Assembly (NCBI GenBank): GCA_023053685.1
Contig: JALIGW010000001.1
Span: 226,375,434-226,439,433 of the forward strand
Length of the DNA: 64,000 nucleotides
Direction: 5' to 3'
From: Diadophis punctatus similis
Taxonomy: Eukaryota > Chordata > Lepidosauria > Squamata > Dipsadidae
Part shown: positions 28,101 through 40,700 of the stretch, in pieces
Layout: each line of letters opens with the position of its first letter
Position numbering within the stretch: position 1 is the stretch's first letter
Notes under the pieces: generated by a model
Databases searched by the model: none
What the model was told of the DNA's origin: nothing
What the model saw: only the letters and a program-made list of their open reading frames with translations
Translations under genes and position numbers: made by a program

Positions 28101-31100
28101 GGCACTTTTAAGATTTAAAAAAACAAACTGGTTATCCTTTTATCCTGCGACTATACTTGATAATCACAAGAGATTACATTATTTAAACAAAAATGCACAC
28201 TGTAGAAAATACTACGACTGCATCTTCTAATCTAAAATGCAATCATGGAAGCGCAAATTTGTTCAGTATGGATTTAACTTTAGCCTCTCAATTTTTTTGA
28301 ATAAATTCTCCCATCATCAAGGGTAACGTTTTAAATGAAAATATCCCAATTTCCCCTGCACTGCAGGGAATAGGTTTAATACAATATATGGTTACTATTG
28401 TGTCTCCCCCATGAGTTACATACAGGTAGTCCTGGACTTCAGGGACACCGTGAAGACTGAATGTTTGAGAACCAGTCATAATTACCCCTCATTCAGAACT
28501 GTCACTAGTTTGAATGGTCACTGAAGGAGTGGTCCGTTAATCGAGGGCCACCAGTAATCCAGCTGAGATTGAGGGTTGAGTCCAGAGGCTGTGTGGTCTG
28601 GCATTTGGGAGTCAAAAGTGCTTCTGTTTTTATCTTTCTTTGAATACATTGTTATGAGCCTCCTAGAACCATTATATGCAATAGGCAGTCATATAAATCC
28701 TGTAAATATTTAAGTAAGTAAGTAAATAAATAAATGTAAATGTGTTTTCTTACCAGTATAACTCCTATGCTGTTGAGCTCTATAAGTTCCTGGTTGACAT
28801 TGTCCGTATTTGTCTGCAGAAGGCTGGATATTAACCTAATCACATTTAACCTGGTATTCCCTACTGGTGGATCCAGTACACCCCATGTTGTCTTCATAAC
28901 ACTTTTCTATACAAAAAGAACAATGCAACACTTAAAATAGAATTCCAACTCCTGAATAAATATTTAAGTAACAGGAACACTGTGTTTAGCATAATGCCTA
29001 TGAAATTTTATTCAAAGGGTTATTTTCTATAGTTTTATGTTCTGGAATATTGAAAATATTTAAGTAGACTATAGTGCAGTAATGGCAAAGCTTTTTTGGC
29101 TCGCATGCCAAAAGGGTGTGCGCACGCTCCCACACCTATGCCCCCTGCGCTTGCGCACAACCCCTGCGCTGCTCCCCCCGCATGCGCACAACCCCTGCGC
29201 TGCCCCCTGCGCATGCGCACCCCCCACCGCTCCCCCCGCGCATGCGCACAGGCCTCACTGAAGCCTCCGGACTCCTGAAGCCTGGGGACGGTGAAAAACA
29301 GCCCAACAGGCAAACCAGAACTTCGGAAAAATGGACTTCCGGTTTGCCCCTTTTTCGCCCTCCAGAGACTTCCCTGAAGTGTAGTTGTTAAGCACCCAGA
29401 CCGCAATCATGTGACTGCAGAGCTGCTAGGATGGCTGGAACTTCAAGGACCAGGCATAAGTATCACTCATTGAGAGCCACTATAGCTTTGAAAACTTACT
29501 GGAGAGATAATTAACCAAGGAGTAAATGTATACACCCGATTCGTCAGTGCAATTAAACCATATCAAAGAACAGACTGAACTCTTACCAATTTATAAATAA
29601 TATAATGCACTTTGGAATGTTAAACTCAGATGTAATTGGGTAATCCCTCATTAACAAAATCCTCAATCTGTTAATAGACTCCCAGACTAGGTACAAAAAC
29701 ATGAAACTAAAAGTCTTTACAGTACAGAAGCTCATATACATTGGAAGCAAGATAAAGAAAGAGTAGTGCAAGCTTCAAATCAACTTCCAGTGGAGGTAGT
29801 GGGTCAATCATCAGTAAGTCAGTTTACACATACTTGGGATAAATGTATGTCCATCATCTGACAAAAATAAAAATAAAAATAAAATATTTAAAAATAAAAC
29901 AAATAAATAAATTTGAAAGAAAACAAAAACCAAACAAACTCAAAGGGCAGACTCGATGGACCACTAGGTCTTTTTCTTCTGTCAGTTTTCTATGTTTCTA
30001 AGCACCCCTCAAGTGAAAGATACAGGTGAAGGGGGCCAAGTTATTACCTGAACCGTTGGATCCGGCGCCTATAGCTTTGCTGGGCAAGACAAGGGGACAA
30101 TAGTTGTTCTGGTGAGAGCCTCTGGGCTTTGTAGAGAATAAACACTCAGTTTTGAAAGCTGGATCTCCAGTCAAAGAGGAAGCAAACAACAAATGAGAGG
30201 GATCAAAACAACTGATGAAGGCCTCACTTGAGGGCTGCCATATGTTGTTTTTGGAAACTGTTCAGAATATCCTCAGTCCTGATACTTAACAAGCCATCTT
30301 CATCAAAGAGACAGTCAGTTTTAGCCTTGGCTTCTAAGATAAGTCTACTAGTGGAGAGTGCTACATATGACAACAAAGAGCAGTGATGAACAAAACCTAA
30401 ACTCACAAATCAGTAACATAACAAGCCAAATTATGCTCCTGTTTAGCAAATCATGATGCTTCTGTCTGAAGATCCTGAATCTGGTTCCAGACTAGCAAAC
30501 ATGATAGGGATAGGGATACTTTCTCCCACACAAAGGGGCAGCACTTTTTCAAAGCTATCTAATGATTGGCAATTTAGAGAGAAAGAGTAGTCCCATAGTA
30601 TATAACTTTCAGCCAAGACTACAACATCCTGCCCTCTTTATTTCTAAGTAACAAATGTTGCTTATGTGGAACTTATTTGAAGTGCTATAGTCACAGAAAT
30701 GACTCTGGAGAAGCTACACAGAAACATGTATTAAACTTGGGAAACAGAGAAAGCCTCAGGAAGACTTATTCCCAATTCACCAGAATATAAAAAAGAAAGG
30801 GGGAAAACTCAAATTACACTCTTAAGATTCTACAGTCTACAGGAAAACGTCAACTTACAATCATAACTGGGAACAGAAATCCAGTTGTAAGTTGTTATGG
30901 TCATAAATCGAGGCACTACATGACTGGAAGTAATTTTCTGGCCTTTTTCGCAGTACTCATTATGCACTGCAATTGCTAAGCAAACCCATTTGTTTGAAAG
31001 AATGTTTTTGCCACAAACCAGCAAATACATCACAAATGATGGTCACGTGCTCATACAATACTGCGTAGGGTCAGAAAACTGATTGACGTGTGGTTACATA

Positions 31101-31703
31101 ATCTCCAGGAAGGAGCATTTGTGACCAGCAAAACTTGTGGAGTCTGTTTCCTGATCTAGCCTACCTTGAAGGATTAACAGATTCCTCCATAATAATGGAA
31201 GATATCAAAATAAGAGGCATCATAACTCTTTTACTCTTTAACAATTTTTCATGCAGAAATAGACATGCTGTCCCCAACAAGATTAGAAGCATAAAAATTA
31301 GGATTGAAGAAGCAGTACAGTACTGCACCAGCTGATAAACCAATTCACAATCTGAGATAACTGCTGAATTTCCAGGCCAAGAACTGCATTACTAAACAAC
31401 AGCAATAGCACTCAGACCTATATACCCCTTCATGGTGCTTTACAGCCCTCTCTAAGCGGTTTACAGAATCAGCATATTGCCCCCAACAATCTGGGTCCTC
31501 ATTTTACCGACCTTGGAAGGATGGAAAGCTGAATCAACCTTGAGCCGGTCAGGATCAAACTCCTGGCAGTCACCAGAGTTAGCCTGCAATACTGCATTCC
31601 AACCACTGTACCACAGCAGCTCACAAATCAACTCAAGGACATAAATCTTCAGGACAGGTCTTTCAGAAATGATTTCCTCAGTGCTATTGGTAATGTGGCC
31701 TGG

Positions 31704-31776
<73 letters not shown>

Positions 31777-34700
31777 CCTTCAAGTCAGATGTTTACTCCT
31801 GGCAACTGTGTGGCCAAACCCCTGCAGGTTTCTCACAATGTTTTTTGAAATTGATTTGCCACTGCCTACTTCTTAGGGCTGAGAGAGGGTGACTGACCCA
31901 AGATTCCCCAGCTGGCTTTGTGCATAAGACAGGACTAGAACTCCTAGTCTTATGTTTGTAGCCTAGTGTCTTAACCACTATACCAAAACGGCTCCCAATG
32001 CAGCACAGAGCTGTGACTTTCTTATTCTAAGAGACAAAAAGTTCAAATGCACATGAGAAAACACAAACATGTCTCCTGGAAATTTCTGAAAAATGGCAAA
32101 AGCTTTGGAAAACCATGGAGCTATAAGAATCTTGGGACTGGTGGTTCAAAGAGCTAGTTCTCAAAGAGTGGCTTACAAATGGGATAAGCAATTGCAGCAA
32201 CACTTGACAATGCTGCAGGACTCTAAAACATAACCTTCACCAAGATAAAAACAAAAAACAAAACTGCCTGTCCACTTTATCTGTTTGTATCAATTAACCA
32301 AAGATTTTGGATCTAGCTCTGCTATTGCTTTCCCTTTCCTCACTGGTCCATTGGCCACATCATTAGAGTTAAGGGTAAGGGTAAAACCTAATATTAAAAC
32401 CCACAAATAAAACCAATGCTATTGATGCAGTTGAGAAAAATCTGGTAAGACTAATGTTTTTTTGAGCTTATGACTATCCAGACTGTGATTATGAATTATT
32501 CATCAATCTAGCGTTTCAACTGTAGAAATCACAGGCAAAACCTAAATATAAGCAAGACCATATTTATGATGGCAAGGTAATTAAACAGAGCGAGACATAA
32601 CAATTCATTTTTGACTTGTTCAGTCATGTTTTGCCCTATTCCAGGTAACACCAGTTCCTCCAATCCGTGAAATGCAGCCGGTCTGAATGAGGCCATGGTG
32701 CAGAGAAGTAAAAGAACTTTGCACTTCCTGTTCCTTCCATATCTTCCTAGCTACAGCCACACTAAGTGAAGGAATACTTATTTATTTTGGACATTTTTCA
32801 ATCCTGTTGGATTTCCAAAAGAAAGTGTAAGTAAAATATTTAAAAGGTTGTGAAAAAACAAATAACACTGTCAAAAATGAGTTGGGATGGGAGCAGCCTA
32901 AGCTTACCCTGTTCCTCTAGCCATTCTTCACTTTCAAACTAGTTTTCAATTTCAACACCCCATTATGGAACTTTATGGTGCCAATATCTGAGCTAGGCAG
33001 ATCTTTCAAATACCAGAAACGAAGATAGGACAAATGGAAGGAGGAGGGTGAAATTTAGTTATTTTTTTATAAAATGTATATTGCTGCCTACTCGTGCATG
33101 GTGACTCAAGGCAGCTTACAGGACATAAAAGCACAACATAAAAGAAATTTTAAAAAAAATACCCACTCACCCCACACCGGCGACAACACACATTCATACC
33201 AGCCATTTAATGGGGTCCATCCCGCTCTGGGTTCCCCAGGCCCACTGGCAGAACCACATCTTCAGGGCCTTCCAAAAGAGTGTTAGAGGGGGGGCAGTCT
33301 AATTTCCGGAGGAATGATATTCCAGAGGGAGGGAGCCACCATGGAGAAGGTCCTTCTTCTGGGTCCCGCCAGATGTATTGCCTTAGGGTACAGGACCCAC
33401 AAAATTCCTTGCCTCCCGGCTCTAGTGGGTCGGGTAGATGTGATCAGCAAGAGATGGTCCCTCAGATAACCTGGTCCCAAATGGAATCAATCCTCAACTA
33501 GTTTCTTCCAGCTGTTCTATCCCATGCTTGGAAGACTTGAGGATCTCTCAGGGGAGTCAAGGAAAAGGAATAGCTACACGCCATGATTCTTTACAAAAAC
33601 ATAACATTTCATTGCCCCCCCCCCCATGCTAGTAGTTTCACCTGTACCTCCTCAGCCTACTTAAATTCACAGTCCTAAAACAAAATCTAAGGAAAACAAA
33701 CATTGACTAGCTATCCAGGTAATACATACTCAGATCTGCTGGTTAAATTCCGAGGAAACCTGAGCTTTTGTTATATGAGCGAAGCTAAAATACCACCAGT
33801 AATCTGAATCAGGATATGGATACAGCCTTACTGAAAACTAAGCCAAGATGTCAACCTACAGATGGGAATTCACTTTCAGATTAAGCAAGATGGCACATAT
33901 ATTCTTGCTCCAGAAGTCACAAAACTGAATCAATTTATTTTCACCAAGTTGGGTGTTTTTCTTACTTTGGGGGGTTCCAGGAGCAATTCGTGGAAAGATG
34001 AAAGTCGTGCTTTTATGGCTTCTAATACACTTTTATTGACCGAGTATGTTGAGTGGCTCATACCTGGCGGGCAAATCTCTATGTGACCTTCAAATCTGTA
34101 ACATATACATAAAAAGAAAAATGTTTGCTTATTAATACAGTAAGCAAGGCTACTGAAAGATTATGTTTGCTACCATCAGCACAAAAGCATGAGCTTTTTC
34201 AATTACAAATTCAAATAATCTTTTCATCTTCAGAAAACAACTGATCACCACAACATAAGAACCATTCAACCTTTTCTAGAGACCAAAGCAATATTTTCAG
34301 ACAATGAAGTGAGCTCAAAGCTTTGTTGAGTTATATAAAGGGTTTTTGTTGCATTATATAAAGGGTTTATTGGATATTCCAAATAGTAGATTAACACTTA
34401 ACATAATTCATATTTGCAGCAATGTATTACCTCCTTGATTAATTCAGTTACATCGTCATGGAAGTAGTATACATAAATATTAGTTTGAAAATATGTATTG
34501 CAACCTGCGTATAACAGGCTCACTACCATAAAGCATTGCTGTATTATGAACAAGAAATCTGTGGCTGTATTCAATATAACTGGCTCAATACCAGGATGAA
34601 CAGAAGATCTGTTATCATTATCAATGCAAACTTCAGATTTTACTTGTTCATTCGCTTTTGATACCTGGAATTGAACAGATCAGATAAGAATTATCAGATA

Positions 34701-37700
34701 AATATTGATTCAGAATGTTTCTGTGTACATAAGAATATATAATTATATCTGAGGAAGGAGTAATAAGCAAATATAAACATAACCTAATAGCTACTAAAAA
34801 TTAAAAGTATCATTAGACTAGAAAGATAAAAAATTAACTTACGTTGGCCGTCTTGTTTCCAGTAAAGTCAGTAATATCTGAATTGCACTGACTATTGCAG
34901 ATTCATTTTTCTCTTTATTAAAAATATTTGATAGCAGCTGTTCTATAATTTCTTGTCTATAATAAAAAGTTAATGCTTGAAATATACCTTTTAGTATGTA
35001 GATAATTTCAAAGAAAACCTTTGCAGTTTATTTTCAAAAGTTCTTTATACAAAGTCTAGGCAATTATTTTTGCTTCAAATCTAATTCTTGCAGTTGCAGG
35101 AGAAAGTTGTGTAGAACCGGGTTCTTACTTTTGTGGTATAAATAGTCCTCGGCTTATGACCACAACTGGGACCAGGACTTCCATTGCTAAGTGAGGTGGT
35201 TGTTAAGTGAGTTGCATCCAATATTATGACTTTTTGCTGCACTCGTTAAGCAAATCAGTGCAGTTGTAAAGTGAATCACAGAGTCGTTAAGTGAATCTAG
35301 CTTCCTCCATTGACTTGTCCTAGCTTGTCAGAAGTCAGCTAGGAAAGTCACAAATGGTATTCATGTCAGCTTGGGGGATGGAGGGGGTGTTGCAATCATC
35401 CCAAATACATGTCAGTTGCCAAGGACTAGAATTTTGAACATGGGAATGCTGAGATGGTTGTAAGTGCGAAGACCTGTAAGTCACTTTTTTCAATGCCATG
35501 GTAACTTTGAATGGTCACTAAACAAATGGTTGTAAGTTGAGGACTACCTGTACGTTGTTGATATATAAACAAGACAATCTAAGCCTATATTAACAGTCTG
35601 TCCAGGCAACCAAATCCTTCTTCTAGATGTCTAAATGTATCACAAATTCTTACTCTCTTGTAAAGGTTAACCTTCTCATTGAATACTTTTTTTGAATACA
35701 ATCTGTGGATTAATCTATAATCTATTATTACAAATATTACTATTATAACATAAAATGTGTGAGTCACCTGTTTAAAAAAGTACATTGTTATAAATACAAA
35801 GGCTGAGGTCAGATATATCACTAAGTCATGTTTTGGAATTATATTTATTTTTATTTAATGTGGCCGTCTATTTTATGTAAATAATGAGTGGCTTACAATA
35901 AAAAAGAATAAAAACCACATGAATACAAATATAAGCATAATGAACAAAATATAAAAAACGAGGCACCTTATACGTATTCTTCAGTGACAAATTCACCTAT
36001 GTCAGGCTTCACTAACAACCTGCCCCTAATCCCTGTGGGTTTATATAGCATTTCAGAAGGCCATGAGATCAGGACCACATGGATGGGGAGATGCTATTCC
36101 AATGCAAAATGTACATCTCCTGGTTTCCACAAGATGCCACTGTTTCCTTGACAGGAACAGGGAAGTGGGCTTGGGGAGTATGCCACTTTGCTCCATCTGG
36201 TGAGATAGATAAAACAACTGGAGACAGTGGTTCCAACAAGTAATCTGGCCCTGTTTCATATAGAGCTTTAAAGGTGATAACTAGCACCATGATTTGCACC
36301 CCAAAGCATAATGGAAAGCAGTGGAGCTGAGACAGCAAAGACATTACATAAGTGAATGAATGAACTCCATGTTATCATGTGTTTTGAATTACTTTTCTAA
36401 GCAGTTCTGGAGCGGGATTATCGTATTTGCTCTTTAGAGCTCTAAATATTTTGTTTTTATTTATTTACTGCTTGCTGCAGCTTATATGGACACTCTTACC
36501 GTTGTTAAGATCTCTACTTTTCCTTACAGAAGGAATACATTTAAACTTTCAAAATCCATAGATAACATGCTTATTTTAAAAGTAAAGTAATATCTTTACA
36601 CCAACCTACTTTTCTAATGTTGCAAGCAGTGGATCTGGTTCAGAACTGTTTTGTACTTGTAGCATCTGGTCTCTACTCAAGCGTATAATTTCACAAAGTG
36701 ACTGGGATGCATTTGACTGTCTCTGAAGAACAAGAGAGAATTTATAAAGGGAAAAGAAAGCTAAACAATTTTATTTGCTAATTAATACCAGAAACAATTT
36801 GACACAAATTCTAGAAGGCACAATTACACTTCAAGTAAGTGGATTAAGATGTTTCCTCAGTCCTGTAACTGCAGAACCCACTATTTTAATGTATTGTTAT
36901 AATTAAGTTTATAATGAAGAAAATTTAAGCTCTATAAGCAGAATAGAAGTAAACTAGTATATAAAACTAAATATGAATTATAAAATATATTTCTTACATC
37001 TTCATCTTGAGAAGGATGGACAATTTCCACAAGCCGCTGAATAATTTTCTCTTCATTTAACCACTGTGGAGACATATGGTAATTTTTTTTTTTAAAAAAG
37101 TCACCTTCCAGAATTAAGACTAAATATAATTATTGCATAATTCACCCACTGGTGCTACAGTATTTAATACTAAAGTGCATTCCCAGAAATTCTAAGATAT
37201 TCAAAATTTGCAGAAAGGAAATTACAAGTATTATCAGTGAGTATAACATGCTATTTTTCAGACTATAATTTTTCAGACTTCATATTTTTCGGACTATAAC
37301 ACGCACCTAGTTTTTCACCTCTGTGCGTCACATTTTTGCCCTCCCCGGTCCCCAGAAGCACTCTGCAGTGCTCCATACGGCCTGTTTTCGCCAAACAAAG
37401 GCCCATTTTTGGCCTCCCAAGCCCTCCACTCGTTGCATTTTCGCCCTCCTCAGCCCCCAGAAGCACTTGTGCAGGCCCAAAACGGGCGCGTTTTTGGCGA
37501 AAAGGGGTGTTGGTCTTACCTGATATGCTCCTTCTCAGGGGGTTATAGCATCCAGGAATGGGTTAACTCCGTCTACTAAGCTGATTGGACTGAGTCTGTC
37601 AAAGCTGTTTAGGTCCCGTCTCTGTTGGTCTCCTCACCAGCTTTTGACAAAAGAACGAAACGACAGACTTTCACGTGCTATAGTCTATGAGGTAAACTTC

Positions 37701-40700
37701 CACCAACAGGTTCCGGACCAGACAGACATCAGGGTAGGGCTAGATGCTCTATCCACCCCCCTGAGAAGGAGCCTATCAGACCAATGCCCCTTCTCCATAG
37801 TGGTGGATATAGCATCCAGGAATGGGACATACCAAAGCTGGCTTGTCTGTATGGATGGGCTGTGTCTGGTTCGTGCACCCCTACTCGTGTACTTGTTGCA
37901 GGACCCTTGCGCCAAATGATGCCTCAGCAGAGACGAACACATCTGCCTTATAGTGTCTCACAAAGGGAGATGGGGATGACCAGGCGGCCGCACGACAGAC
38001 CTCCTCAAGGGAGGCCTGGGTAGCCCATGCCGATGTAGTTGCGGCGCTTCTCGTCAAAGGAGCAGTAATCCGCCCTGGGGCCAGCCAGGACTGAAGTTCA
38101 TAAGCTTTCACTATAGAAGATCGGATCCATCGCCCCACAGTCGATGGAGATACCTTGCTACCCAACGAAGCTGGATGGAAATAAATAAATAATGATTCTG
38201 ACTTCCTAAATGGAGCAGTTCGATCAATGTATATAGGAAGTGCTCGTTGCACATCCAGGGTGTGCCACCACTTTTCTAATGCGTGAACTGGCTTTGGACA
38301 AAAATTAGGGAGGATTTACCATTTTATCCAGGAGCTGAGAGAGCATGGCTAAGGGTGCAACTCTATCTCTCTGAACTCAGCTTGCCAGTTCTTGGAGGCT
38401 GGCTTGCCACTCCTGGGAAAGGTATACTGTGCACTGCACCAAATCGATAATAGCCCCCAAATTGAGTAATTGAGTTGATGGAGTTAGGTGACTCTTGTCC
38501 AAATTTATGGAGAACCCGTGGTGCCGCAGGACCTGGAGGGTGACCTGGAGATGCTCACATGCTTGTTGAGCGGATGAGGATTGGATCAGGATGTCATCAG
38601 GTAGCACTGGACACGCACGGGTAGAGCCTGTAAGTGGGCAGATAGGGCGGCAAACAATTTAGTAAATGCTCTAGGTGCCGATGATAGTCCAAACGGCATG
38701 GCCGTGTATTGATAGTGGCGACCAGCAAACTGGATCCTGAGATATTGCCAGTGCAGAGGAAGAATAGGCACGTGCAGATATGCCTCAGTTAGGTCAATGG
38801 AAGTGAGGAAGTCGCCCTCTCTAATGCCCTCTTGGATGGTCAGAAGTGAATGCATTTTGAACCACCGATAAAGGATGTGGCGGTTGAGTCTTTTAAGATC
38901 AAGAATTGCTCTCTATCCCCCTGAGGCCTTGGGAACCACAAACAGAATCAAATAACATACAGTACCTGTCCTTGTGGATCCTCAGGAACGGCCTTGAATC
39001 CACAGGGCGAAAGGATGGCCGGCAGCAGGAGTGGGTTCTAACTTACCTCGCTGCCAGTTCGCTTCCTCCTGTGCTGCGTGGCCACGCGCATGTGCAGTAC
39101 CAAAAATTCTCAACACCCCCCCCAAAAAAGCGAAAAAACAAGATGGCGGCACATGCGCAATGCTGGAAACTCGGCTTCTGCACATGCACAGAAGAAAAAA
39201 ATCAGCAAAAAAGTCCAAAAAAAATCCCCCCTCAAAAAAAGATGGCGGCATCCACGGATCGGCACCAACAGAACCAGCTCCGTGACGTCACCAGCGGTTT
39301 GCTACTGGTTCTATAGAACTGGTGCAAACCGGGAGGAACCCACCTCTGGCCGGCGGAAATAGGAGGAAGGGCAGTAATCAGCCCGTCTGGCCAGAGAAAG
39401 TAACACCTTCTGTCGGTCCTTAGACTCAACCAGTAAGGGGTCCAGATTATCCCCAAACAATTGACCCCCTGCAAATGGGGTCGATGCCAGGCGCCATTTG
39501 TGGCGAGCATCTGCCTGCCAGTGCTTCAGCCAGAGCATGCGTCGGGCTGCCACAGTTGAGCCGATGGATTTCGACACAAATCTGGCAGCATTGAGGGTCG
39601 CATCAGCTGAGAATTGCGCAGCAACGATGAGCTTGTTTATGTCCTGGTGTAGTTGGATGTCTGTGGTCGGAATCCTCTCCTGTAATTGGTGTAGCCAGAT
39701 GAGGGAGGCCCGAGTAAAGAACGACGCCGTCGTGGATGCTCGAATAACCCATGCTACCGCCTGGTGTGCCCTCTGGAGCAACTGTTCAGACCGTCTGTCC
39801 TCGGGTCGTAAGGATTCCTCCGGATCGCTCGGAATGGTGGCGGAGGCATGTAGCGCCACCACTGGGGCATCAATCAATGGGACCTGAAGGGTCCTTGCTA
39901 GTTCAGGTGCCACATAATAGTTTCTTGTCGGTAGTCGACGGATTAGGTCCAGCCCCAGGAGAGGACCATTGACTTTTTATAACACTGATGAACAGCTTTG
40001 GTGAAGGAATGACTTCCTCCTCCGATGTGTGTTCCAGAAAAAGCGGATCTGTCATATTTTGATCCGTCGACAGTTCTGGGTCTGAGGTCGCTGCGGCAAG
40101 GCAAAGACTTGAAGAGAGTTGTTTGAAAAAGACCCATGAATGATGGCTGATCAGGTCTCATGTCGTCATCGTCGGACAGGTCCAAATGTGGTGGACCTTC
40201 ATCCTCAGAGAAGTGTGACTGATCTTCTCGAGAGGAGACCGAGGAACCCAGGTCGGTTGTAGGGCCCAAATCCCCTGGTGGGAGAGAACCAGAGAGGTGT
40301 CTGGAAAGGGGGGGCCCTCTGGGAACCACTGAAAGCTCATGCCGTGATTGCTGTAGGCCAGTGGATATCCCGTCTAATCGCCTCAGCGATGATGGCCTGC
40401 ATGGAATCCGGAACAACCGGAGCAGGCTCTGCGAGTGACCTGAGGCCAGTGGCCGTAGGGGTGAATGTGGCCTCAGGCAGTGTCCTGGCCCTGCTAGATG
40501 ATGATTGAGGGGCCTCGTTCAGAAGTTGATGTTCGGCTATTGGACCCCCGAGATCTGAACTGGGAATTAGAACCAAGAAGGGAAGAATGTCCATCAGGTG
40601 CCCTAGGGTCCAGGCTCTGTGATGACTCCTCAGAGGTGATTCTGGGCACTGTGGTTAAGGCTGTCAAGGAATCCTCCTGACTGGTCGCCTTGTCACAAAC

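Noticed and set aside
31695..31892. Frame with a long Cys-Val run that could suggest a metal-binding peptide
   Set aside because: It is only the translation of a (GT)n microsatellite.
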